This document shows, piece by piece, positions 23,154 to 31,130 of a DNA stretch of 64,000 nucleotides. The stretch covers positions 1-64,000 of the IMG/VR virus record IMGVR_UViG_3300010389_000010; one strand, 5' to 3'. The notes under the pieces are model-generated. The model was given only the letters and a program-made list of their open reading frames with translations. It did no database searches and was not told where the DNA came from. The stretch is from a virus. Within the stretch, counting starts at the first letter, position 1; each line of letters opens with the position of its first letter. The translations under genes were made by a program, and so were the position numbers.

Positions 23154-23912
23154 GTGGAAAACGTAACAAAAAGAAATGATACTCAAAAAATGGTCGCAGA
23201 AGCAGCATTGATAGCCGATAAATTCCGGGCACTTAGAAAGCGTGCAGGAATGACTCTATCTGGACTTGCGAAAGCCATGGGATACCGAAACGGATCCAGC
23301 ATTCAGAGGTATGAGGATCCTGATTTGTATAAGAAGAAATACTTGAGTTTCGAAATATGCGAAAGACTTGCAGGTGCCATAGTGGGGCTCGGTCATCCTG
23401 CAATAACCAAAGATGAAGTGTTCGAATTGGCGGGTATCACCCACGAGCCAACAGAGAACGCTATAATCATTGGAAGTGTGGGACGCTCTAAAGAGTTGAT
23501 GCCAGTGTTTGGAAAGGCACAAGGTGGACCTGATGGAGCGATAGTATTGGATGGCAATCCAATCGATCAAGTGAGTAGACCAATGAATCTTCTAGGAATT
23601 GTAGATGCGTACGGGGTTCTGGTAAGTGGTGATTCAATGCATCCAAGGTACAGAGATGGCCTTGACATGCTGCACGTTGATCCTCGGATGAGGCCGCGAA
23701 AGGGTGACTTCGTCGTCGTCCAAATTTCACAGGGTGAGAATGAGATGCCCATTGCGATGGTTAAAGAGTATGTCAGGCAAACCGCCGACGGACTCTTGCT
23801 TCGACAGCTCAATCCTGAAGGGGAATTAAAACCTATTCCAAACGACACAATCATTGCGGTACACGTTGTGGTTGGGTCTTCGAATTATGACGGGGCACCC
23901 ACCTTCAGGTGA
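23154..23912 (+). CDS. CI-like repressor with S24 peptidase domain, 252 aa
   Basis: N-terminal Xre-type HTH (LRKRAGMTLSGLAKAMGY) and a C-terminal LexA/CI peptidase-like domain with the nucleophile in VSGDSMHPRY (Ser161) and the base Lys204 in AMVKEYV. The linker has GKAQGG instead of a plain Ala-Gly, so self-cleavage is uncertain. The GTG start has no Shine-Dalgarno and lies just after a possible -10 (TATTTT at 23140), so the message may be leaderless. ATG 23190 is the alternative start. Confidence 0.85.
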   Translation: MENVTKRNDTQKMVAEAALIADKFRALRKRAGMTLSGLAKAMGYRNGSSIQRYEDPDLYKKKYLSFEICERLAGAIVGLGHPAITKDEVFELAGITHEPTENAIIIGSVGRSKELMPVFGKAQGGPDGAIVLDGNPIDQVSRPMNLLGIVDAYGVLVSGDSMHPRYRDGLDMLHVDPRMRPRKGDFVVVQISQGENEMPIAMVKEYVRQTADGLLLRQLNPEGELKPIPNDTIIAVHVVVGSSNYDGAPTFR

Positions 23913-24471
23913 CTTTTCGCCTCGCGGTTTTGCATTTTTACCACCTGATAATAGGTGCAAAACACTAGGCTTGAATGGAATCTGTATGTAATTCCTGAAA
24001 TGTTTTCCAAACAAGGTGAGGGTTCAACAGAACGCAGTAATCCCTACCACCCTGGAGTTACCAGGATGATGGGGTACTGCGATTCCAAACACGGAGCCGG
24101 GCCCTGGAATACGCATCCACGCAGACACCATATGACGGGTCTTTACCTTCGCGCTTCATGCTGTGATTTCTATCGGCTTAGGATCGCCTCAATGAGCCGG
24201 GTTCACAGTCCCGTTTCCGTTGCTCATGTCCCTCTGGTTTTCTTCTGACCAGCCAGCTTGCCAACCCGGATCTCCGGAGTACATCTTGCGATCGATCCAC
24301 CTTGGCACCCTACCAAGCCTGCAATCCAGAACTACCAGATTACCGCCGGGCGATTCGTTTCCGAAGTCGCATTCGCAAGACGTCTGGTATTGATCGCGGA
24401 GGGCATTTGGTGTAGGAAGACAGCGTCGACACTACATCTGGTCCTTCCGCCAAGAAACACCAGATTATTCA

Positions 24472-24510
24472 GGCCTCGCACCACGTCCCGGGTGCGGGGC
24501 CATTTCTTTT
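24472..24510 (+). terminator. Rho-independent terminator, rightward
   Basis: An eleven-base stem (GGCCTCGCACC with GGTGCGGGGCC, one G-T pair) closes an eight-base loop and is followed by ATTTCTTTT. It would stop transcription from the CI side, including any RNA made in the 23913-24470 gap, just before the rightward promoter. Confidence 0.8.
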
Positions 24511-24544
24511 CATACACCCAAAATGTTTTTCACGTCAAACACTT

Positions 24545-24594
24545 ATACGTTTTTTGCGTTTTCTTATTGACAATACGTTTTTTGCGTATAGGTT
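24545..24594 (+). promoter_or_regulatory. Rightward early promoter with two operators
   Basis: TTGACA at 24567-24572 is followed directly by the perfect palindrome ATACG-N7-CGTAT (24573-24589) and by TAGGTT at 24589-24594 as a likely -10. A second copy with one imperfect half (ATACG-N7-CGTTT) lies upstream at 24545-24561, 28 bases centre to centre. The same palindrome is in the cro promoter, so one repressor probably controls both operons. Confidence 0.75.
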
Positions 24595-24699
24595 CCAGCC
24601 ACTGAAGCGATGCGGTTATTCGTTTCGAAACTTAGTGGTGGTGAGCGTAATTTTTGCCTGGTTCCAGGTGTCACCGCCAGATTTGCGAGGACACAAACA

Positions 24700-25194
24700 A
24701 TGGAACAATCACTAGGGACCATCCTTGATCGCGCAACACAAGCGGAAGCCAGGGATGAGATGAGGCAGAGCCTCAACGACGCTCACGAGATGGAAATCTC
24801 TCTTGCCGAACAGGTTATGGCCAATGGGCCACTCGCCACAGTCGAAAGACTACGGGACTTCAATCATAAACTGATCAAGACAGCTGAAAGCAAGCTCCAA
24901 CGAGCTGAAGCTGCCGCCAGGGTCAACTTAGACAACCTTTATGACCAGAAGGAATCATTCCTGGTGATGATGGAAGCTGAGATGTCTCAGATCCGCGAGA
25001 CAGCGGATAAACGGATCGACGAGATCCGCGCAAGCCTCAATTCACACATGCTGGATCTCGATGCCAAGGCAAAGCAGGTCGAAAATGACCTGAAGAACGA
25101 CCGGAAGGCACTGCAGAGGCAGATAGCAGCCAGCCGCTCCTACCTTGAGGCCATCGCTGAAGACGTATCTCTAAAGGAGTCGTCGAATGGCTAA
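24700..25194 (+). CDS. Coiled-coil protein, 164 aa
   Basis: First gene of the rightward operon. Almost entirely helical and charged (ESKLQRAEAAARVNLDNLY, then KQVENDLKNDRKALQRQ), so a long coiled coil is expected. ATG 24700 has GAGGA upstream; an earlier ATG at 24610 has no site. Position before the RecE-like gene suggests a recombination or nucleoid role, but no family is recognised. Confidence 0.6.
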   Translation: MEQSLGTILDRATQAEARDEMRQSLNDAHEMEISLAEQVMANGPLATVERLRDFNHKLIKTAESKLQRAEAAARVNLDNLYDQKESFLVMMEAEMSQIRETADKRIDEIRASLNSHMLDLDAKAKQVENDLKNDRKALQRQIAASRSYLEAIAEDVSLKESSNG

Positions 25195-26353
25195 TGTTGA
25201 GAAAGACCCGACGCTAATTCACGCGCCGGGAATTTACCTTGGCATGGGCGAGGAAGAGTACCATGCCGACATGGCTCTTGGATCCACAGATCTGAAGCTA
25301 TTGGCCAAGCGCCCATGGGTTTGGCAACGCGGCCGCATGAGGCCATCTACACGCAAGGTTACGGAAGACATGAAATGGGGTACCGCCCTGCATGTTCGAG
25401 TCCTTGAGGGCAAAGAGGTCTTTGAGACCAGATACGAAACCAAACCGGTGCCCGAGGATTTCGGCAAGGTTGGTACGGAAGTCCTGGTCACTGTTGATCA
25501 CCTTAAAGACTTCCTGAAAACACGCTCAGCTACAACCAGCAAGATGCGCAAGGGTGAATTGATCGACGCGGTCAAGACATACCTGGATCATCCGATCATC
25601 TTCGATGATGAGATGGAAAAATGGCTGGCCACCCCGAGGGTGAACCCAGACTTTGCCATTGATCCTGATAAAATGTTGGAGATTGAAGACTCAGTCTTCT
25701 TCCTGGAGAGCGACGAGATCCTTTCGGCCATCATGACTGCCGGTTCACTCACCGGTGGAGCGGCAGAGGTCAGTGTTTTCTATGAGGACCGTGGCGTTCG
25801 CCGGAAATTCCGTCTGGACTATGCCATCCCGCCTATTGGCAGCCTCACCTGCGCCACCATCGCTGACTTGAAATCGTTTGCGCAATTCCGTGGGCCCAAC
25901 AGTGAGGAAGCCGCGCTCCATACGCTCGTCATGATGGATTATGACATCCAATGCATCGACTACCTGAATGGCTTTGAGCGTGGGCGCTTGCTCCAGCATG
26001 AGGGCAAGGTGTTCGGCAATGTGGACGGCAAGTGGGTCACCAACAAGGAAGCCCCTATCGAACCGTTCGAAGGATACACCGAGAAGCTGTTCCAGGCCGA
26101 GGAAATCCAGTGGCTTTGGATCATGGTCCACAAGGATGGTGGGTTCCAACCAGTCACGCTCGTATTCCGCAGGGACTACCCTGAGTACGCTTCAGACCAG
26201 CACTTCGGAGAGATTGAACAGCTGTGTTCTGACGGCATCGAGAACTATCTCGAATACATGCAGAAATACGGGCCGGATGTTCTTTGGCCTGCCCCTTCCA
26301 GGGTTCCGTTGCTGGTCACCGGAGCCGTTCTCCCAACTTACAGGAATAGATGA
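25187..26353 (+). CDS. RecE-like PD-(D/E)XK exonuclease, 388 aa
   Basis: YHADMALGSTDLKLLAKRP and WGTALHVRVLEG are typical of the RecE/DUF3799 exonuclease group. The nuclease core shows Asp in RKFRLDYAI and the DLKS motif a few residues on. It would resect double-stranded DNA ends for single-strand annealing. It overlaps the preceding gene by eight bases and is coupled to the next gene, the expected place for an annealing partner. Confidence 0.75.
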   Translation: MANVEKDPTLIHAPGIYLGMGEEEYHADMALGSTDLKLLAKRPWVWQRGRMRPSTRKVTEDMKWGTALHVRVLEGKEVFETRYETKPVPEDFGKVGTEVLVTVDHLKDFLKTRSATTSKMRKGELIDAVKTYLDHPIIFDDEMEKWLATPRVNPDFAIDPDKMLEIEDSVFFLESDEILSAIMTAGSLTGGAAEVSVFYEDRGVRRKFRLDYAIPPIGSLTCATIADLKSFAQFRGPNSEEAALHTLVMMDYDIQCIDYLNGFERGRLLQHEGKVFGNVDGKWVTNKEAPIEPFEGYTEKLFQAEEIQWLWIMVHKDGGFQPVTLVFRRDYPEYASDQHFGEIEQLCSDGIENYLEYMQKYGPDVLWPAPSRVPLLVTGAVLPTYRNR

Positions 26354-27504
26354 TCATGAACGACCAAGACAACGTAGAAATCCTGCCTCGTGAGGAAGCA
26401 TCGTCGAGCAGCCTTGTTTCCAAACTCGAACGTGCCGGCATCGAAACCCAGATCGCCACGGCCAAGCAATACCCACGCTCAATGGTGACTGTGAAGAAAC
26501 GCATCACCGAGTTGGCCACACTGGATGATGAGTCCGCTAAGGATTCCATCTACGCAATCAAGAGAGCAGGCAAGGTTATCAAAGGTCCATCAATCAGGTT
26601 CGCCGAGATCCTGAAACAGGCCTTTGGTAACTGCAGATCCGGTTCCCGGGTTGTCGAGACCAACAAGGAAGAAGGTTATGTCGAGGCCGAAGGCGTCTTT
26701 CATGACCTTGAGACCAACTCTGCCACAACCAAGCGGGTGCGCCGGAACATCCTGACGTCCAAAGGTGAGGTCTACAGTGCTGACATGATCAACACGACAG
26801 GCAATGCGGCATGCTCCATTGCCCTTCGTAATGCGGTGCTGGACTCGGTGCCTAAACCACTCTGGAGAGAGGCTTTCGAGATAGTCGAGGCCATTGTTGC
26901 CGGCAATGTCGAGACCCTTTCAGAGAGGCGCGACGCGATGGTCAAGTCCTTTGCCATCTGGGGCATCGGACCAGAGCAAATCACTGCCTACATGGGCAAA
27001 GAAACCATTGACGACCTGGTTGGTGAGGATCTGGTGATCCTGACTGGTGTTCACTCGTCCATCAAGAACGGTGAAGAGACGGTCGAGTCCGTTTTCTATC
27101 AGGCGAACCGTGTTGCAGCCAAAAACAACCGCTCCAATCCGTTTGCTGGCGCCAAAGAGGAAGCCCCAAAGACAACCGAGAAAGTCAAGGTCGATACCGA
27201 TAAGGCCGAAGAGAAAAAGCCAAAGGAAGAGATCTGGATGGAGACCGTTCAGGACTTCTCTGACCACCTTTGGAAGGCTGCTCGGACGAAGGAAGATCTC
27301 GCAGCTGAGATCGACCAGTTCAAGGCTGATCACATGGCAGGAAAGGTTGCTAACAAGAATGTTGCTGGAGCAATCCATGATGTTGAGCAGATCCACCTGA
27401 CCAGGGTGACCGCTGAAGATCCCGAAGGCGCTGATGAGTTGGCCAGAATTGATCTTGCCAACATCGATCTCGAAAGCCCGGATGCATTCGATGTCGAGGG
27501 ATGA
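26350..27504 (+). CDS. Putative recombination partner (annealing-type) of the RecE-like nuclease, 384 aa
   Basis: The body (SIRFAEILKQAFGNCRSGSRV, then INTTGNAACSIALRNAVLDSVP) recalls phage proteins that follow RecE-type nucleases, and ACSIALRNAVL resembles a conserved helix of annealing proteins. The C-terminal third is acidic and lysine-rich, then helical. The assignment rests mainly on gene order. The start may be ATG 26350 (overlapping the stop) or 26356. Confidence 0.45.
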   Translation: MIMNDQDNVEILPREEASSSSLVSKLERAGIETQIATAKQYPRSMVTVKKRITELATLDDESAKDSIYAIKRAGKVIKGPSIRFAEILKQAFGNCRSGSRVVETNKEEGYVEAEGVFHDLETNSATTKRVRRNILTSKGEVYSADMINTTGNAACSIALRNAVLDSVPKPLWREAFEIVEAIVAGNVETLSERRDAMVKSFAIWGIGPEQITAYMGKETIDDLVGEDLVILTGVHSSIKNGEETVESVFYQANRVAAKNNRSNPFAGAKEEAPKTTEKVKVDTDKAEEKKPKEEIWMETVQDFSDHLWKAARTKEDLAAEIDQFKADHMAGKVANKNVAGAIHDVEQIHLTRVTAEDPEGADELARIDLANIDLESPDAFDVEG

Positions 27505-27841
27505 GGTCAAGCCAGGAAGCATTGTCACACCTAAGAACGGGCGGCGATTTCGCGATGGATTGCCGCAACTGACAGTGCTTCGCATCGCTCGTGAGCACGT
27601 TCATTTCAAGGAAGACGTGCCGTCCATCAGGATGAAATTTCTGATGGAGATAGCGACGGTGGTGGAGCCGCAAGATGCCCCACTACCACCAGCCATAAAG
27701 CGCAGACACGACATCTCCCCGAAGGAATTCCTGGCGATGGCGGCAACGGCAGCCAAGATCTACGGCGTCGGCATTGATTTGCGTGATCAGACAAACGCGG
27801 CCGCAGCAATGCGAGAGGAATTGGAGTGGGGTCATGAGTGA
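27491..27841 (+). CDS. Hypothetical protein, 116 aa
   Basis: Short strand-rich N-terminus (KPGSIVTPKNGRRFRDGLPQ) and an alanine-rich C-terminus (ISPKEFLAMAATAAKIYG). Begins inside the preceding gene. Unrecognised; it lies between two recombination/repair genes and may assist them. Confidence 0.5.
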   Translation: MSRDEVKPGSIVTPKNGRRFRDGLPQLTVLRIAREHVHFKEDVPSIRMKFLMEIATVVEPQDAPLPPAIKRRHDISPKEFLAMAATAAKIYGVGIDLRDQTNAAAAMREELEWGHE

Positions 27842-28532
27842 ATTTAACACCATACGGGTGATTGATCTGGAGACAACCGGATTCCCCAACGAGGACGGTC
27901 GCATCTGTGAGGTTGGCTGGACCAACATCATTCAGAAAGACGGCACTCTGTCCATCGGAGACACCAGTTCAATCATCTGCAATCCCGGTGTTCCCATGCC
28001 CCCACAGGCATCAGCAGTGCACCATCTGCTTGACCAGGATGTGTCAGGCGGCATTGAGCCTATCGAGGCGCTGAAGCAATGCCTGACCGGATGCGACTTG
28101 ATTGTCGCCCATCAGGCTGATTTCGAGAAGGCCTTCATTGAGGTCGATCGCCCATGGATTTGCACCTACAAGGTTGCCCGTCGACTGTGGCCAGACTGCC
28201 CGTCATTTACCAACCAATACTTCAGGTACTTTTTGAACCTGAAGGTGGACCCAGAGGCCGCCATGCCACCACACAGGGCAGGTCCGGACTCCCATATCAC
28301 CGCATACATCTTCACAGAGTGCGCCAAGAAACTTTCATTGCAAGAGATGGTGGACATCTCACTGGTCACCGCCCTGCAGTACCGTTGTCATTTCGGGAAC
28401 AAGCACAGGGGCAAGACTTGGGAAGAGATCGCCTACATCGACAGGGAATATCTTCAGTGGATCGTCGACAAAGTCGAAGACAATGAAGAGGTCCGTTACG
28501 CAGCCAACTACTGGCTCAGGAGGGGCAGATAA
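27834..28532 (+). CDS. DnaQ-like 3'-5' exonuclease (DEDDh), 232 aa
   Basis: VIDLETTGFP gives Asp11 and Glu13 of motif Exo I. IVAHQADFEKAFI supplies Exo II, and HRAGPDSHITAYI the final His and Asp. This is the epsilon-proofreader fold, which removes mismatched 3' nucleotides or trims DNA/RNA. With the phage clamp it may adapt the host polymerase III. Start ATG 27834 overlaps the previous stop. Confidence 0.85.
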   Translation: MSEFNTIRVIDLETTGFPNEDGRICEVGWTNIIQKDGTLSIGDTSSIICNPGVPMPPQASAVHHLLDQDVSGGIEPIEALKQCLTGCDLIVAHQADFEKAFIEVDRPWICTYKVARRLWPDCPSFTNQYFRYFLNLKVDPEAAMPPHRAGPDSHITAYIFTECAKKLSLQEMVDISLVTALQYRCHFGNKHRGKTWEEIAYIDREYLQWIVDKVEDNEEVRYAANYWLRRGR

Positions 28533-28786
28533 TGGACTCCTACACCTTTGCATTCTGGCTCTACATCTTCGGCTTCACCAGACAGGCTGTCGATTGCTTC
28601 AGAAACATCGACATGATCGAGGATCCACTCGAAGACACCCTGATTTTTCTTGGTGTCGGGCCCCGCTTTGGCGATGCGATCATCGGTATGTTGATAGCAT
28701 TCCTCTGTTTCATTTGGCCGGTGATTGCGATCATCGAGTTCGTTGAATTCGTTCAAGATAACGGAGGCGACGATGAGCGTTCCTGA
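28532..28786 (+). CDS. Small membrane protein, 84 aa
   Basis: Hydrophobic stretches FAFWLYIFGF and IIGMLIAFLCFIWPVIAII predict one or two membrane helices, with an acidic C-terminus. Start overlaps the exonuclease stop. Role unknown. Confidence 0.55.
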   Translation: MDSYTFAFWLYIFGFTRQAVDCFRNIDMIEDPLEDTLIFLGVGPRFGDAIIGMLIAFLCFIWPVIAIIEFVEFVQDNGGDDERS

Positions 28787-29351
28787 ATATCCCCTTCACT
28801 GGCCGGACTCCATGGCCAGGACGACGAAGAAAGCCAACTCACAGTTCAAGACAAGCCTGACAAAGGCATTGGGCAACGTGAGGGACTCCCTGCAGCGTTT
28901 TTCAAACGACACAGGAAAGAAATTGGATGAGCTCTCGATCTCTTCGAACGTCACCCTCGGCAACCAGCGTCCAACCGACACCGGTGTAGCTGTCTGGTTC
29001 ATATGGGATGGCATGCAGGTCTGCATCGCAGTCGATCGATACCCAAAGGTCGAAGATAACCTGCAGGCAATCCATCACGTCATTGAAGCACGGCGAACCG
29101 AGATGCGGCACGGCGGCATTGAGATTGTCCGGGCAACATTCAAAGGTTTCCAGGCACTACCGGCGCCAGGCAAACGCCCATGGAGAGCGGTCCTTGGCAT
29201 CGCTCCAGATGTTTCGGTCACCATGGATATGTTGAAGCACTTTTACAGGTCGGCAGCAAAGGTTGCCCACCCGGATTCAGGTGGCAGCGCGTCTGCCATG
29301 CAGGAAGTAAACGCCGCCTACCAGGAAGCAAAGAAAGAAATAGGAGCATAA
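28773..29351 (+). CDS. Protein with C-terminal J domain, 192 aa
   Basis: The C-terminus (MDMLKHFYRSAAKVAHPDSGGS then MQEVNAAYQEAKKEI) is a clear J-domain core with the HPD loop that stimulates DnaK. The N-terminal part (WPDSMARTTKKANSQF) is unrecognised and probably binds the client. Phages use J-domain proteins to bring host DnaK to replication or assembly complexes. Start ATG 28773 follows GGAGGC. Confidence 0.8.
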   Translation: MSVPEYPLHWPDSMARTTKKANSQFKTSLTKALGNVRDSLQRFSNDTGKKLDELSISSNVTLGNQRPTDTGVAVWFIWDGMQVCIAVDRYPKVEDNLQAIHHVIEARRTEMRHGGIEIVRATFKGFQALPAPGKRPWRAVLGIAPDVSVTMDMLKHFYRSAAKVAHPDSGGSASAMQEVNAAYQEAKKEIGA

Positions 29352-29353
29352 CC

Positions 29354-30544
29354 ATGATCATTTTTGAAAACGACGGGCTGATCAACGAACGCGCCATCCG
29401 CACCTTCGGCGTCAACGTGAAAGAGAACGACAGCGCCATTGGTTATTTCGGCACCGGCTTGAAGTACGCGATAGCCATCATCCTGCGTGAGGGTGGATCC
29501 ATCACGATCTATCGCGGCCGTAGAGCTATCAACTTCCAGACCAAGAAATCAGTCATTCGCGGCAAGCAGTTCGGGATCATCACCATGGACGGCCAAGAGC
29601 TTGGGTTTACCACCGATCTCGGCAAGGATTGGGAAACATGGATGGCCTTCAGGGAGTTGTACTGCAATGCCAAGGACGAAGGCGGCAGCACCTACAGCAC
29701 CGGAGAGAAAACGGCCGGTGAAGAAGGTAAGACCCGCATTGTGGTTACTGGCGCTGGCTTTGAGGAACATTGGAACAACCGGCATAAGATCTTCCTGGCC
29801 ACTAAGCCGATGGAAACCGTCCATGGCGTTGAGATCCACAGTGGCAAGTCCGACTTTGCCTACTACCGTGGCATCCGTGCGCTGAAGCTTTCACGCCCAA
29901 GCCTCTACACCTATAACATCGTTGAGAAGATGGAGCTGACAGAAGAGCGGCAGATAAAATATCCGCACTATATGGACACCCACCTTCTCTTTGCTGCTTT
30001 GGATACAAGTTTAGAGCGGTACCTCTGTGACTTCCTGACAGCGAAGGAAGAGTATCTCGAGGCACACGTATCGTTCCACCATTCATCGAGTAAACCATCC
30101 GACCTATTCATGAAAGTGGTCAGCAGGTTTCGCGATGAGAAGATGGCATTCTCTGAAAGTGCGAGGACGCTTTTTGTCAAGTATGCAGAGCGCTATGCCG
30201 GATCCGGCAATGACTTGGTATTCCAGGCAAACTTCATCCAAAAGCAAACGATCTACAACGCAGTTAAAAAAATCAACAAGCTTGGATTCCCCGTCACCGA
30301 AGGCGAGATCCGATGCGTCTCCGATATCCATGGCGACTATGACTATCGCCTCAGCAATGGCGTGATCAATCTCCATCAAAGGTGTCTCAACTACAAGGAT
30401 GCCCACCTTCAGACGGTTATCCTGCGTGCATACTCAGAGATGATGGCTCCGTCAGGTCTGGCATGGCTTGCTGCCATGGTGATCACTGGAGATCTGACCG
30501 AGGCAGAAATCATAGCCAAGGGCCCAGAGGAAGACGCTGCTTAA
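29354..30544 (+). CDS. Putative GHKL-like ATPase, 396 aa
   Basis: AIGYFGTGLKYAI near residue 30 resembles the G2 ATP-lid motif (GxGLK), and MAFRELYCNAKDEGG near 100 resembles the N-box (E-x-x-x-NA-x-DEG) of Hsp90/histidine-kinase-type ATPases. Their order is reversed compared with normal GHKL proteins, suggesting a circularly permuted fold. The remaining 250 residues are unassigned. Strong start site AGGAG. Function unknown. Confidence 0.5.
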   Translation: MIIFENDGLINERAIRTFGVNVKENDSAIGYFGTGLKYAIAIILREGGSITIYRGRRAINFQTKKSVIRGKQFGIITMDGQELGFTTDLGKDWETWMAFRELYCNAKDEGGSTYSTGEKTAGEEGKTRIVVTGAGFEEHWNNRHKIFLATKPMETVHGVEIHSGKSDFAYYRGIRALKLSRPSLYTYNIVEKMELTEERQIKYPHYMDTHLLFAALDTSLERYLCDFLTAKEEYLEAHVSFHHSSSKPSDLFMKVVSRFRDEKMAFSESARTLFVKYAERYAGSGNDLVFQANFIQKQTIYNAVKKINKLGFPVTEGEIRCVSDIHGDYDYRLSNGVINLHQRCLNYKDAHLQTVILRAYSEMMAPSGLAWLAAMVITGDLTEAEIIAKGPEEDAA

Positions 30545-30546
30545 CC

Positions 30547-30975
30547 ATGGCCATCCAATTTACTCAGACTGATGTGAAGAGCGAAGCGTTCTCGGTTGAC
30601 AAGCCGAAACGTAAGACCCGCGGCAGGCCGCAGGAGAAGAACGACAAGCACCGCGTATGGGTCAAGTCTCTTCCATCAATCATTACCGGCCAAAAGGGAG
30701 CGGTGGATCCTGCTCATATCTCCCGGGCGGACCAATCGGCCGGTAAGCCCGGGCGAGGGAAAGGCAAGAAGGTGGATGACATCTACATTGTTCCCCTCGC
30801 CCGTCACCTTCACGAAGAAATCGGACTCATTGGAGAGCCCCGGTTTGAAAAGAAATACGGCTTGGACCTGGTCAAGATGGCACAGGGATTTGCACTCAAC
30901 AGCGGCGACGATGATGCGGCAATGAACATCATCCGCTGGAGTGTAAAGGCTGCTCAAAAAGCGAGGAAGTCATGA
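30547..30975 (+). CDS. HNH-like (DUF968-type) nuclease candidate, 142 aa
   Basis: HRVWVKSLPSI, then VDPAHISRADQSAG, and a VDDIYIVPLARHLHEEI region follow the outline of DUF968-type nucleases (H, then PAHI/HHL, then HxxxLH). The usual zinc cysteines of that family are missing, so activity may be lost. In phages the family often processes recombination intermediates, which fits this operon. Confidence 0.5.
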   Translation: MAIQFTQTDVKSEAFSVDKPKRKTRGRPQEKNDKHRVWVKSLPSIITGQKGAVDPAHISRADQSAGKPGRGKGKKVDDIYIVPLARHLHEEIGLIGEPRFEKKYGLDLVKMAQGFALNSGDDDAAMNIIRWSVKAAQKARKS

Positions 30976-31130
30976 GCGACAAAAGGAAAAAACGCAGCAG
31001 ATCCGGAGCAAACACGACCTGCTTCTATTGCGGCAAGAAATTGCGGGGCCAGAAGGGCCTCAAACATCACACACTCAACGAGCACCCTGGTCAGGAGATC
31101 AAGGAAATGCCGAAGGAACCAACACAATGA
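30972..31130 (+). CDS. Small C2H2-like zinc-finger protein, 52 aa
   Basis: The core CFYCGKKLRGQKGLKHH and a following TLNEH give Cys-x2-Cys, twelve residues, then two possible His ligands five apart, a C2H2-type finger preceded by a basic arm (KRKKRSRS). It overlaps both neighbours by ATGA and has AGGAAG before its start. Bacterial fingers of this type are uncommon. Probably a DNA-binding regulator. Confidence 0.7.
   Translation: MSDKRKKRSRSGANTTCFYCGKKLRGQKGLKHHTLNEHPGQEIKEMPKEPTQ

Larger units (their letters stand above)
23913..24699. other. Non-coding immunity region between CI and the rightward operon
   Basis: No convincing gene. Small inverted repeats occur (for example CCTGG-AGTTA-CCAGG near 24051 and CACCT-GATAAT-AGGTG near 23942). 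ACCAGATTA is repeated near 24335 and 24459. A strong terminator at 24472-24510 and the operator-promoter at 24545-24594 end it. The open frames here lack ribosome sites and protein-like composition. A small RNA ending at the terminator is possible. Confidence 0.5.

Noticed and set aside
24258-24605. Plus-strand reading frame of 115 codons in the immunity gap
   Set aside because: It spans the terminator, operators and promoter, has no ribosome site and has a composition unlike protein.
26920-27585. Minus-strand reading frame opposite the recombination genes
   Set aside because: Antisense shadow of a coupled operon with proper starts; no ribosome site.
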